Shown here: one piece after another, positions 43,935-54,823 of the stretch
Position numbering within the stretch: position 1 is the first letter of the stretch
How the letters are laid out: each line of letters opens with the position of its first letter
Source of the DNA: Weissella confusa
Lineage (GTDB): Bacteria > Bacillota > Bacilli > Lactobacillales > Lactobacillaceae
Direction: 5' to 3'
Assembly: GCA_014332815.1 (NCBI GenBank)
Contig: JACSZT010000003.1
Span: 248,001 to 312,000, forward strand
DNA: 64,000 nt
Notes under the pieces: generated by a model
The model's database searches: none
What the model was told of the DNA's origin: nothing
What the model saw: the letters and a program-made list of their open reading frames with translations, nothing else
Program-made: the position numbers and the translations under genes

Positions 43935-45319
43935 ATCTTTACGTTTGAAGCCATGTTGTTTTTTCCCCTTTATGAAAAACCCATTTATTTTTTCGATGAC
44001 CAATTCATCTATGCCATAAATATAACGAACAAATTCATAAAAGTAAACGATTATATTCGCTTATTCACAATTTATTCACAGTTAATCGTTTTAAAAAGTT
44101 CTGAAATACAAGGTAAAACGTTTATAACGCGGTGCTTAACGCCGTTTTCCTTACCCCATTTCTCCAAGCCTTCCCAGGCAGATTGTTGGAATGACTTATC
44201 GTCAACTCCACCACCGTCAGTCACCAATGCGACTGATGTCTTACCTGCTTCACCTGAAGCTGACTTGTTTCCAGATAGTGCGGCGTATGCGCCACCAGCG
44301 ATTACTACTACTGCAGCACCAGCAATCCAATTGTCACGCTTCTTTGCGATGTCATCGACAATCATAAAGTTAGTGTCTGGGTGCTTCTTTGCCTCTTCGT
44401 TAACCGTTGAAGTCAATTGGAACCCAATACCATAAATGTTCTTGAAACCGGCTGACACAGCTTGATCATAATTCGTCTTAAAATCAGCGTGTGACTTTGA
44501 TTGATAGTAAGTGTAACCATTCTTACCCCTACCAACGTATTGTACATCAACTTGAATGTCAGGGTTAACTGACTTTGCACCAGCAACGAAACCAGCTTCG
44601 AACGTCTTCACAACCGCTGACTCCATACCACCAACGAAACCAAGCTTGTTTGTCTTAGTCGTCTTAGCGGCAGCAACACCAGCCAAGTATGATGATTGTT
44701 CTGACTTAAACGTTACTGAGACAACCGTGTAGGCACCGTCATCGTTTTGGTCACGGTCAACACCGATTACCCAAACCTTGTCAGCAGCGTTCTTTTCGCT
44801 GTTCAAGTCCTTGGCTTCAGTGAAGACACCAGCACCGGCACCACCGGCAGCTGAGAAGATAACATCAGTACCGTTTTGGTACATTGAAGCGGCAATTGTC
44901 TTACCCTTACCGGCATCAGTAAAGGCTGCTTGGACAGCTTGCCAAGCTTCATCAGACATGTTTCCGCGTGTTACAGCAACACCCTTGTCATCCAAACCGT
45001 AAACCAATTGCTTACCACCAGGGAACTTATCCTTGGCTGCCATTTCAGTCACGTCAACAACGGCCTTACCAACCTTCTTAACTGATGATGTCAACGTGAA
45101 GTTTGACTTACCATCCTTAGCTTGGGCGACTCGTCATCATCATTCCGGCAACCACTGCAATTAGCGTCGTTGCCGCAACACCAATAATCAAATTTCTTTT
45201 CATCTCTTTCCCTCAACATGAAACCAAATTAAAAGACGTTGTGCGTAAAATGCACAACGTCTCATTTAACCAAATTACTTTGAAGGAACTGTGATTTCCT
45301 TATCAACAATCTTCTTTTG
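43935..45319 (-). CDS. BMP/PnrA-family nucleoside-binding protein 1
   Basis: Rebuilt: + strand 44112-45167, 351 aa. N-terminal membrane segment NWIAGAAVVVIAGGAYAALS, no lipobox Cys; then VALVTDGGGVDDKSFQQSAWEGL, the BMP signature, FKSEQSSYLAGVAAAKTTKT, LGFVGGMESAVVKTFEAGFVAG, VIFSAAGGAGAG, and C-terminal FPGGKQLVYGLDDKGVAVTR. BMP proteins bind purine and other nucleosides for ABC import. Upstream lie CG-centred TTTACnnnCG-like elements (AAACGTTTTACC). Confidence 0.88.
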
Positions 45320-46309
45320 ATGAAATTGCTGAGCGCGCTTCCGTCGCGGTTACCGCGTGAAAGGACTGATACCCATCGATTCCTTCAGCCAAGCCAGTTT
45401 CTAGCGCGTACTTTTTAACACCTCGCCAAGCGAGCTCTTGGTAAGATTGGTCATCAACTCCGGCCCCATCCGTGATCATTGCCACGGTTGCCTGAATTGG
45501 TTCTGTTTGCGCCTCCGGCTTAGCTGCTGCAACGCCCGCTAGGTAAGATGATTGATTGGCTTGAAAGGTAACCGAGGCAACATTTGGTCGCGTCTGGGCA
45601 ACATCTCCAACCATCACAAAATCACGATCAGGGTATTTTTGGACTGCTTCGTCCACAGCATTTATCTTGCGATAGCCAACCGCAAAAATCGTCTTAAAGC
45701 CATCATTCACCGCATAGACGTCAGCCCCTGCTTGATACATATTGTTCGCTAATGTTTTGGCGGTTGCGTCGTTTTTAAAGTCGCCAACATAGTCATGCAA
45801 AATTTGAATATCGGGGTTAATTGACTTTGCCCCTGCAATGTAGCCAGCTTCAAACGCTTCCATGACAACTGACTTTTCACCGCTAACAAGACCAATTGTG
45901 TTAGTCTTCGTCGGATACAACCTGATCCATTCGCTTTAACACTGATGTCAAAGTGAAATTTGATGATGCATCTAAAGCCTGATAACGACCACTTTGTGAT
46001 TGATTAGTATCAACACCAATCACCCAAACTTTATCCGCACTACGCGTTTTTCATTGATTGAGCGTGCTGCTTCGAAAACACCTTGACCGGCACCACCAGC
46101 CGTTTGATAGAATGACCGAAACAACCTAATCTAATGTTTCAGGTACGACGACTTGCTTGTCCAAAATGGCCGTCTTCGCGTCCTGCACAGCCATCCAGGC
46201 TTCTGTACTCATACGACCACGTGTCACCGACACACCATCATTAGCAAGACCATACACCAGGTGCTCACCACCAGGGAATTTGTCCTTCATCGCCAAGTTA
46301 GCAATATCA
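45123..46309 (-). pseudogene. BMP/PnrA-family nucleoside-binding protein 2, frameshifted
   Basis: Rebuilt: + strand 45239-46296, one base short of 353 codons. Start MKRNLIIGVAATTLIAVVAG after GAGGGAAAGAG, then MITDGAGVDDQSYQELAWRG, VTFQANQSSYLAGVAAAKPE, VMEAFEAGYIAGAKSINPD. Within INEK / ADKVWVIGVD (given about 46046-46052) the frame is lost; adding one A to the run of five A's restores it. A homopolymer sequencing error is the simplest reading, a true frameshift the alternative. It is most diverged of the five copies. Confidence 0.7.
45231..45263 (-). terminator. Terminator after BMP 1
   Basis: Hairpin AGACGTTGTGCAT/ACGCACAACGTCT then TTTTA on the minus strand. Confidence 0.85.
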
Positions 46310-46310
46310 G

Positions 46311-47299
46311 TGATGCGGCACCCAACATTGCGATGAAATCATGCTCAGTTTCAGGGTTAACATCTTTCTCGTAAGCATCTAGCGTTGCTTCAAGATCTTC
46401 ATTTTCTAGTGGACGGTTGAAAATCACATCTGCCATGGTCAAATTCCTCATTCGTTTATTTTTTGTTAGTATACCCCAACTAAAACGAATCGTGTTGTAA
46501 AAAGGTCTAGTCAACGCAACAACGCCTTCAGCTTCAGTTGACCACTTGTTGTACTCTTCCGTACTCGTGAAAGCTGGGAAGAATACTTCACCCTTTGAGT
46601 TTTGGATGACTTGGTAGTTCAATTGTGCGGCAACTTCTGAGTCGATTACGAAAGTACCATCACCGTTGTCAGTCAATTCAGCATCAACTTGTACTGGTGC
46701 TAGCAGCAACTTGGCTGCGAACTCTGTTTGATCATCAACTGGATCTTCCAACGTAATTGGGTCTTGCTCACGCATTTGCGTCAACGTTGCCATCACGTAG
46801 TTCATGTTGTCTTGGTTCATGACAACGTTTTGACCGTAGGCATTGATAACCAAACCAGTATCAGGGTTAGCTGACATCAAAGCAGCGTAAGTTTCCAATG
46901 AAAGACCAATTTCTTGAACACCCAATACGTTCGTAAATGCTGGGGCACCAGCCATTTGAGCAAAGGCAAAGAATTGTGCCTTCGCTTCTTCAAGCTCACC
47001 ATCCGTGTGGATAACGTAAATCAAAGCGCGCTCTGGTGCACGAACCAAGTCGATTGCCCAAACCGTTTGCAAGTCAGGCAAAACTTCACCCATACCCTCA
47101 GTTTCGCGAAATGCTGCCAACGCATCTAGCAACGCGTCGTTACGCAAAACATCTTCTTGGTTATCCATTATATTTCCCCATTCTTAATTCCTTGTGTTCT
47201 ATCTAGTATAACGAAAAAAAGAGCACCTGCCCAGATGACAGATGCTCAATGTATTAGATTACTTTGTGTAGATTGGTGCGAATGCAGCGGCACGTGGGT
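46311..47299 (-). CDS. SseB-family protein, first copy
   Basis: Rebuilt: + strand 46382-47143, 253 aa. Start MADVIFNRPLENEDLEATLD; central SseB domain with GEVFFPAFTSTEEYNKWS and later VVINAYGQNVVMN-type strand, C-terminal ALIYVIHTDGELEEAKAQFF. SseB domains occur in enhanced-serine-sensitivity and secretion-linked proteins of unclear function. Own promoter (TATACT) upstream. Confidence 0.7.
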
Positions 47300-48091
47300 G
47301 ATCCAAATCCGTAAAGATTGGGAATACTGAGTGGCCGTTTTCCATCTCAAAAGTCAACAAACGCATTTCTGCGCCTTCAGGGATTTCAACATCTCCATCT
47401 TCCTTAATGATTGGTGGCTCACTAAAGTTAACTGGTGCAATAAAGACTGCTTCAATCAACGCTTGAATAAACGCTTGCTCCGTTGTGCCATTTTGATGAC
47501 CTTGTTGTGCTGCCAATAAACCTGCAATGTAAGCCAAGTTTTCACGTGAAATTGGCATACCATTCGTAAATGGGTTCAATGCCAATCCTTCAAGATTTTC
47601 AGAGTCTTCGTTTTGCAAAACTGGCAAGTAGTCAGTCAATGCCATCGCCCATGGGTGAACAGGCTCTTCTGAATCAATTGGTTGGGCGTTGAAAGGGTAC
47701 AAAGCTTGGTAAGCTTCCTTGTCAGGTCCATCAACAACCAACAAGTAGTTCTCCGTACCAGTTGCTTCGTTCGTCAACCACAACAAGTGCATACGCTCAA
47801 TCTTCCCCATGGCGTCATCAGCCAATCCAATCAAGTCGTAGCGCAATGGCGTTGGAATAACATCTTCAGCAGAAGAAATTTGCATCTCGCCTTGTATTTA
47901 CTTTTTGTATTATACGCTACAAAAAAATCCGCTGCATAGGATAAAGGACCATACAGCGGGTTATTCTTACAAATTACGGTCGTACAACGTTGTGAATTCT
48001 GACAAATCAACGCCGAAGTCGTTTGCTGAAACAATATCAACAGCGTTTCCTTCTTCGCCAGCCTTCTCTTCGAAAATCTTTGCGATGTCAG
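47103..48091 (-). CDS. SseB-family protein, second copy
   Basis: Rebuilt: + strand 47234-48019, 261 aa. Start [59 protein letters not shown], the same strand-turn as the first copy; [20 protein letters not shown]; ends [13 protein letters not shown]. Tandem duplicate of the preceding gene but with separate promoter and terminator. Confidence 0.7.
47213..47248 (-). terminator. Terminator between the two SseB-like genes
   Basis: Hairpin GAGCATCTGTC/GGGCAGGTGCTC then TTTTTTT on the minus strand. Confidence 0.8.
47921..47959 (-). terminator. Terminator after the second SseB-like gene
   Basis: CCGCTGTATGG/CTATGCAGCGG hairpin followed by ATTTTTTT on the minus strand. Confidence 0.75.
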
Positions 48092-48092
48092 A

Positions 48093-49279
48093 TCTTTTGT
48101 GGGTAAAGGTTAGCGACTTGGCCACCAACACTTTCCAAACTTTCGATAATCGTTACGTCTAGCTCACGCAAACCTGCGTAAAATGCAGCGAACATACCAA
48201 CTGGCCCTGCACCAATAATTGTTAAATCTGTATCCTTAAATTCAGTCATGATTGTTTACTTCCCGTTTCTATCGGATTTTATTTTTCTCCTACCCGTTGC
48301 CACGATAACTGACTTAGAGTGGAATGACCCCTTATCAGTCGTGATATCAAACTCAGTGCCGTTTGGGACAACATCAATAACTGTCGTATCAAGATACAAA
48401 TCTTGTTGGAATTGACGCATTTGATCATCAAGTTCCTTCACAATCTTGGCTCCCGTTGTGTTCACATAACCAGCAATATCCAAAATTACACGGCGGTGCG
48501 TCAAGTGCACTTCAGCTGCCACCGTGTCCAACAACGTTGACATATCAACAGCTGAATCACCACCACCAGCAACCAAAACACGGTGGTCACGGAAGTCTTC
48601 AACGTCGTTCAAGAAGTAGTGAATCCCTTGACCCTCTAGGCCGTTTTCAACGTCTTCAGGCAAACGACGTGGCTCAAAAGCACCCATTTCGGACGTGAAG
48701 CCGTAGTTAACCATCAAATCATCAACGTTCAACACCTTCTTTTCATCTTCACGGACCTTAGCCAAAGTCACGTTCAATGAACCGTCTTCATCCTTTTCGA
48801 CTGACTCGATGTTGTAAGGCGTCTCGATTTGAACGGCTGACTTTTGCAATTCTGAAACAGCGTGTTCCATGGCACGGAACTTGAGGTAGATGCGCTTGAT
48901 GATACTGTTAACAGCCGTTGGCACTTCACCAAAACCAGTGGCAATCAATTCAGCCTTACCTGGGTACTCAGCCACGTCACCAACCGCGAAGACACCGGGA
49001 ACAGTCGTCTCCATCTCTTGGCTAACCGTGAACTTCTGACGCTCAACGGCTGGTTGAATCGTCCAACCGGCAACAATCTTACTCCCCAAAGTTTCACCGG
49101 TAACATTTCGCCTAAGACGACAACAGAGGTACCGCAACGAAATGCGATACCTCTGTCAAAATGTGTTATTTAAGTTAAATCGAGCATATCGGAACGACTA
49201 ACTGATTACAAGCAATTATCGCTTGATCTCACCGTTCTCGATAACCAAACCAGATGAGTGAACTGGTCCTTGGCGATCT
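48093..49279 (-). CDS. Ferredoxin/flavodoxin-NADP reductase (type 2)
   Basis: Rebuilt: + strand 48133-49146, 337 aa, the length of YumC-type FNRs. FAD site [20 protein letters not shown], then [15 protein letters not shown] site [33 protein letters not shown], and the second FAD motif [22 protein letters not shown]-terminus [17 protein letters not shown]. It lacks the CxxC of thioredoxin reductase, which fits type 2 FNR. A possible partner is the flavodoxin at 2553-3343. Confidence 0.85.
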
Positions 49280-49280
49280 A

Positions 49281-50269
49281 ACCTGCAGTACGAGCTTGGG
49301 CAATACCCTTGTCGCTCAACTTCGTGTCTACCCAACCATTGAACAAGTTCAATGCGTTCCATTCACTTTGACCGTGACGGATCAAAACCAACTTTGCCAT
49401 TGGTGATACCTCTTTTGTATTAGAATATTTCGTTACTATTGTAACAAAATTTCACAATAAATAGTAGTGATTAATTGGTCCCCACTTTTCAGCGGCGTCA
49501 GCCTTGTTCAAACCTTGCAAAGCACCGTAGTGACGCTCGTTCAAGCGCCATGACTTCATTTCAGGGATCCACAATTGACCAGCTTCTTCCAAAGCGTAGT
49601 GCAACGTCGTGATCGCACGCGTCAAAACTGACGTGTAAGCTTGGTCGAATTGGATGCCTTCCTTGGCCAACAATTGAGACTCCCAGAATGGCAATACGCG
49701 TTCCAACGTAACCTTCAAGTTTTCACCGAATGGCAACTCACCTTCAGGAACATCAGCGTAACGACGGTCAAAGGCTGGGTAAGTCTTACCCAAAACTTCA
49801 ACAGTCTCTTCTTGCGTCTCTAGCAATGGAGGCAAAACGTCGTATGAACGACGCCATTGCAAAACTTGGTCTGATTCTGACTTCAAAACCTTCTTTGATA
49901 CAACTGACAAGTCATCTGCCAAGTCGTATACCAAAGGCTCACCGTTAGCAATCTCAACACCCAAGATGTCATCATCTGAGATGTTTTCGATGTGCTTAAC
50001 CAATGCGCGCAATGAGTTACCGTGGGCTGCGATAACAACGTTCTTACCAGCCTTCAAGTCTTGTGAAATGTGCCAAACACTTCGCCTAGCGTTTCCACGA
50101 CTTCATAACCGGCAACGTTTTCTGTCGTTGCCACAATTACGTCTTTTGCATTTGCCATTAGATACCCCCCTGACATACTTACCTTCAATATACTCGGAAC
50201 CATTCCAAATGCAAATAAAAGACACTATCAACATCACTGTCGATAGTGTCTTTCAAATGGTTGATTAGT
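49281..50269 (-). CDS. gpmA: 2,3-bisphosphoglycerate-dependent phosphoglycerate mutase
   Basis: Glycolytic 3-phosphoglycerate to 2-phosphoglycerate. Rebuilt: + strand 49358-50077, 239 aa. [16 protein letters not shown] with the phospho-His at residue 10, [54 protein letters not shown], and [19 protein letters not shown] with the second catalytic His. GAGGTATCACC ribosome site. Well conserved. Confidence 0.95.
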
Positions 50270-50665
50270 AGCGCCCATTGAGCCAGAATCAAAACGCATC
50301 ATCACGACCGCGTCGGCGCCCATCTTAGCGGCATTCTCACGCAAACGCTCCAACGAAGAATTTCGCGTCTCTTCCAACAACGATGTGTATGCCTTGATTT
50401 CGCCACCAACAATCGTCTTCAGGCCAGCCCCAATATCAGCCACGACATTCTTTGATCGCGTCGTCAATTAGCGACTCCTTGCCGTTGTAATAGGCAATAT
50501 TATTCATTTTCAACACCCCCGCAATACTTTCTAATCATTTACTCATAATAGCACTATTTTAAGGCAAAAAAACACCCGAACTGAAAAAGTTTCGGGTGTT
50601 AATTCGCTTCATTATTTCTTTTGTAACTTAACGGCTGTTCCATACGCCGCAACCATATTCATGTC
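50073..50665 (-). CDS. YbjQ/UPF0145 family protein
   Basis: Rebuilt: + strand 50184-50522, 112 aa. [20 protein letters not shown], then the family core [39 protein letters not shown] and [12 protein letters not shown]; ends [14 protein letters not shown] pentameric heavy-metal-binding-like fold is known for the family; no confirmed function. AGGGGGG ribosome site. Confidence 0.85.
50217..50253 (-). terminator. Terminator after gpmA
   Basis: Hairpin AAAGACACTATCGACAG..GTTGATAGTGTCTTTT on the minus strand. Confidence 0.8.
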
Positions 50666-51655
50666 CAGATAAACGATTGAGCAAAGTCGCCAATTCATCT
50701 TTGGTGAAATCTGGCGTAATCATAACTGCATCCATACTGCGCCAAAAACGATCCAGATGTTCATCTAACGCAAACAGCTTATGATGACGTACGACTGTTG
50801 CATCATACACCCCATCCCCAAAGTAATACCCGCGGTCGGTTGCTGGAATCATCATATCTTCCAACACGTGTGCCATGTATGAGCGAATGTCTTCTTCGGT
50901 TTGAATACGGAAGTCGCGAGTTTGTGCCTCACGGGTCACCGTCATCGGCGTAATTGTCACGAATAAATTAGGTTTCGCATCTTTCGGAAATGAATGATGA
51001 CGCTCACCACTACCACGGGTCACTTGCCAGTAAACCATGTAGGTCTCGTTCGACACTTTGCAAGCAATCCCAGGTAAAATCAACTTGTCGGTCGGCGCCG
51101 TTACCAACTTACCATCCTTAATCATGTGCACATTGGTATGCGATCCCTCGGTAACCCGCGTTGAGCCATCTGCGCAGATACGATAGTAGACTGTTTCATC
51201 CACCCCCGCTTCAGCTGCTCGTTGTGCCGATAGGACATTGGGTAACAAGTTCAGCGTTTCTAAACGCTCACGCAACGGGATAAAAAGTTCGCCAGCTTTT
51301 TGTCCAGCGGCCTGTCCATCAATCGAAACAACGCGACCAGCAAATAACAATGAACTCGTGATGAACACCTCATCTGCGGTCAAAAGTTCCTCTTTGGTAA
51401 AGGCACGCTCTTCAACTGGCATCCCCAAATCACGGGCTGCTTGGAGCAAGTGAACGCATCGAAAGCGCGATAATTTCCAGCGCTACTACAAGAGATAGCG
51501 CTCGAAACCAGCCCTGTTGACTCAATCGTTTGTTCATATGGGTCTCCTTATGGGTTGGAAAGGTATTTAAGTTATATATCTAGCATAACATTTTCGCGCT
51601 ATTGATGTGTGCCATTTTTTTAAACACTACTTGGTTTCTTCAAACCATTCGTCAA
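50469..51655 (-). CDS. dat: D-amino acid transaminase
   Basis: PLP enzyme making D-glutamate/D-alanine for the cell wall. Rebuilt: + strand 50627-51487, 286 aa. [14 protein letters not shown] start; MIPATDRGYYFGDGVYDATV; VYWQVTRGSGERHHSFP; the catalytic Lys lies in K-TLNLLPNVLSAQRAAEAG, and is encoded only if the base at 51062 is taken as uninverted; TEGSHTNVHMIKDGKL; TSSLLFAGRVVSIDG. Fits fold type IV aminotransferases. Confidence 0.9.
50565..50600 (-). terminator. Terminator after the YbjQ gene
   Basis: Hairpin AACACCCGAAAC/GTTCGGGTGTT followed by TTTTTTG on the minus strand. Confidence 0.85.
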
Positions 51656-52447
51656 TATACCGGTAATAAAAAACTACCAAAGGCAATATTGCGCACCGTT
51701 GAACGGTCCAAGAATATCGCTGCCAGAATAATCATGGCGATATTAATAATTAGCACCGTCAAAGCACGGTTAATGCCAAACGCTGCATCCAGCAAAATAG
51801 CGACACCGGTTGCGCCACCAGCGGCAACGTTAATCGGTGCATAGAAAAAGTTATCCATATCGATGGCTAACAAAGAAATGGCCGTATTAATTTTAAAATA
51901 CTTTTTCAAGATCATTGGCGGTACAGTTGTCCCGCCACTTGATGCTTCAAAGCGATATAAAATGGCAATTCCTGAAGCAAACACTGCCCCACCAATAATC
52001 ACGGCAAGGACGGCATCTTCAACGACTTTATGACTTGGTGTAATGTACATTTAAACGGTCAAGCTATGATCTTCGCTGAGCAACATTTCTTGTATGTCAG
52101 CTAGCTTGTCGTTACTCATGATTGTGACTTGATGCTTCAAATCTAGTCCCGTTTCAATGTAGCGCATCACCATTGATGTAATCACCAACGAGAACGCGGC
52201 TAAGAAGAAAGCATTCGTACCAGAAACAAACAAGTTAAACACTGTGACCTGATTAGTTCACTAGCGTTTTTCTGTATCTGTTTAAATTCCAAATGTGCCA
52301 CCATGCACTTCAGTGACATTCGTCGTGACAATAAAGGCATCCTGATCGATATCGTGAATCAAGCGCAACATGTGTCCATAGTTGGCGTTGTCCACCATAA
52401 CCATTAGCATTTCCTTGTTATTGTCAGTGAAGCCACCTCTCACATCA
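51459..52447 (-). CDS. YitT family membrane protein (DUF161/DUF2179)
   Basis: Rebuilt: + strand 51577-52416, 279 aa. About five membrane segments; NVAAGGATGVAILLDAAFGI, FEASSGGTTVPPMILKKYF are the family glycine motifs, and the C-terminal DUF2179 domain has VDVRGGFTDNNKEMLMVMV and DAFIVTTNVTEVHGGTF. AAGGAG before the start. Function in Bacilli not established. Confidence 0.85.
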
Positions 52448-52448
52448 A

Positions 52449-53635
52449 CTACCTGTTTTCCTAACGTTTGCAACGATTATCGTGATGGAACACTTGCTCG
52501 GTGCCTGGGGCTTGATTATTGGTGTGCCGATTGTCGCCTTCATCCTCGCTATTCTAGGCGTACAAGATGCAAGCATCAGCAAGCACGTCAAAGATAATAA
52601 GGTCGTCGCTGAAAAAGATTAAAACACGCAAAAACGCTAGTGAACCATGGTAATGGGATTGATGATTTTCATCCTTGGTTTGATTCCGATTGCCGGTGTC
52701 ATCATTTCATTGTTCCCATTGAGCGTGATGTCATTTGCCGCCCTTGGTTGGGTTGGTATGGTTGAGGTTTGGATTATGATTGCGTTGATTCACATGTTCG
52801 AATCATACTTCCTTCACCCACGTTTGATGGCCAGCCGTACTGAGATTACTTGGCAACGCCTTCGCATTTTCGGGACCCAATTCTTGCACTCCGATTATCC
52901 TAAGTTCTTCAAGCGCATTTACGACCTTGGTCGTACATTCATTTTGATTTTGGGTAGTGTCATTGAAGTGCAATTGATTATCGCCTTTATCAACACCATT
53001 TTGATGATGATTGGTTTGAGCATTCTTGGTGTACCGAGTGTCGACGAAATTATGAAGCTCATCAAAAAGTATCCTGTTATTAAGGAATACTTCGATGATA
53101 CGTATAAGAAGCTCAACCTGCTTAGTGAAATTACTGACAACTGGAAGTCACTCTTGGCTAGTGGTATCAATACGATTTCAACAGTGGGTACTGTCCTATC
53201 TCGTATCGTTTTGTCAATCTTCATGAGTTTCGTACTTGCTCATGACTTGATTAGCGTCCTGTTGCTAACGGCTATCATTGGTTACTTGGCCGTTAAAGCT
53301 GCTAATCGTGTTTCACGTTTGACGAAAATTCCCTATGGCTTTTCCGTCTTAATCGTCTACTTATTAGCGATTTTCGTATTTGTGTTCGCCATGATTTACA
53401 TCGTGCCAACTTTGATTAATCAATTCGCGGTCATTCCTACGTGCGCTTGCATCGCGAGCACGGCGGCATCTAAAAAAACGTGACGAATCCGTTACGTTTT
53501 TTTAGTTTAATTGCGTATAATGAAATCAATATACTTCTAAGGAGTTCTCATGAAAGAATTTAAAAGCTTTATTCTCCGTGAAGACGTGCAAAAGTTCATC
53601 GCTCTTGGCGTCATTGTTCTAATCATCGCCTTGCT
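52449..53635 (+). CDS. AI-2E family transporter
   Basis: Rebuilt: - strand 53524-52472, 350 aa. Start MKEFKSFILREDVQKFIALG after AAGGAG; KIPYGFSVLIVYLLAIFVFV; LSEITDNWKSLLASGINTIS; IGLSILGVPS; MVMGLMIFILGLIPIAGVII; HPRLMASRTEI and the C-terminal LTFATIIVMEHLLGAWGLII. Eight membrane segments in the usual order. Members export diverse small molecules or protons; AI-2 export is not shown. As given, the pieces run backwards on the plus strand. Confidence 0.85.
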
Positions 53636-54031
53636 GTGCAAGAAAATGGCGCAGCTACTGTTACCGAGATCATGAACGCGTTGCATGCAGAACAATCTCG
53701 CGTTTCTCACCAACTATCTGAGTTACGTGAATACCAGATGATTTCTGCCACTCGCTCAGGTCGCCAAATTACATACGCCCTTACCGATCCACACATGATG
53801 GAATTGCTTAACGACTTGCTTGAACACGCAAACGTAGTATATCCCGATTAATATTAAAAAAACACGAAAAAGCCCGCTTTCGCTTACAAAAAATACGCTT
53901 CACTATAATACGACAAAGTACGTTAAAATAATAGTATGGAGTTATCAAAAGAAATTCTTGTCCAAGAACAAGAAGCATTAAAGATTGCCAAGCTTCTGGC
54001 GAACGATTTGCGTTTGCAAATTCTTTGCCTA
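53439..54031 (+). CDS. ArsR/SmtB-type transcriptional regulator
   Basis: Rebuilt: - strand 53930-53601, 109 aa. Start MELSKEILVQEQEALKIAKL, DLRLQILCLLQENGAATVTE, then the recognition helix EQSRVSHQLSELREYQMI and wing TRSGRQITYALTDPH. No clear metal-binding Cys pairs (ELCVCD replaced), so the signal is unknown. Upstream of and in line with the AI-2E transporter. Confidence 0.8.
53471..53506 (+). terminator. Terminator after the ArsR-type gene
   Basis: AAAAAAACGTGACG/CGTTACGTTTTTTT hairpin on the plus strand as given; followed by a TATAAT box for the transporter gene. Confidence 0.8.
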
Positions 54032-54032
54032 G

Positions 54033-54823
54033 CAAACGAAAGGATAAACGTCATCGTATTTTTGAGCTGTCCTAATCGGACACGTCGCTCAGCACGAAGT
54101 CGACGTCGACGGGATGATAAACGGGTTAACGTGTCGTTTAATTGTCGCAAATGTTCCAATAAAACGAGCTTGTCGTCCTTATCCATATGACTCAATATCC
54201 TATTCTCTAAAAAATTAACCTTACGAGGATGCGCGTCCATCGGTTGCAAACGCTTCTGCACCCATCTACGCTTCGAGAACAAGTCTCGATTCAAGACTGA
54301 ATAGTAAATCAATAAGTACAAAGTTATAAAAAAAGCTAATGCCGTAGCACCAACGTAAATGATAATCTTATCAATCGGCAAGATTGGTAATCCAAAGAAT
54401 GCAAGAACTGCCGCCAAAGCAGTTAGTAGGCGACGAGTGCGCTTCAACATCATTTCTGTATTCAAACGTCGTTCAATCTCAACCCACGTGATTTCTGGTT
54501 CAGTCATAACCATTTCACGGGCATCCGCCAACAAGTTTTTATCAACAAACTTCGCATCCAAAGCCACATCATCCAAAAATGGTGCTGATAGCAATGATCT
54601 AATTTCCATATCCATACGCTTAATTAATTTCATCATCCTTATTAACATGACGGAATGCGTTCACCGCAGATAAACCTGCGTGTGCACCACCAATAACCAC
54701 AATTTTCATATTAACTACCCTATTAGTATCTATATTTTAAACCACTATTAACGCGTTTAGGCACGTAGCTTTTCAGGGAAAGATGCCCCAAAAACACGGT
54801 ACCATTCAGATGCAAACAATGAT
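54033..54823 (-). CDS. Membrane protein with charged coiled-coil arms
   Basis: Rebuilt: + strand 54076-54693, 205 aa, not recognised. N-terminal helix rich in Arg/Leu (LTRLSSRRRRLRAERRVRL), two membrane segments (FILSFA / AVLAFFGLPILP; IIIYVGATALAFFITLYLLI), a basic loop and an acidic C-terminal helix region; ends WYRVFGASFPEKLRA. Divergent from the ArsR gene and 48 bases upstream of nox. Confidence 0.45.
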
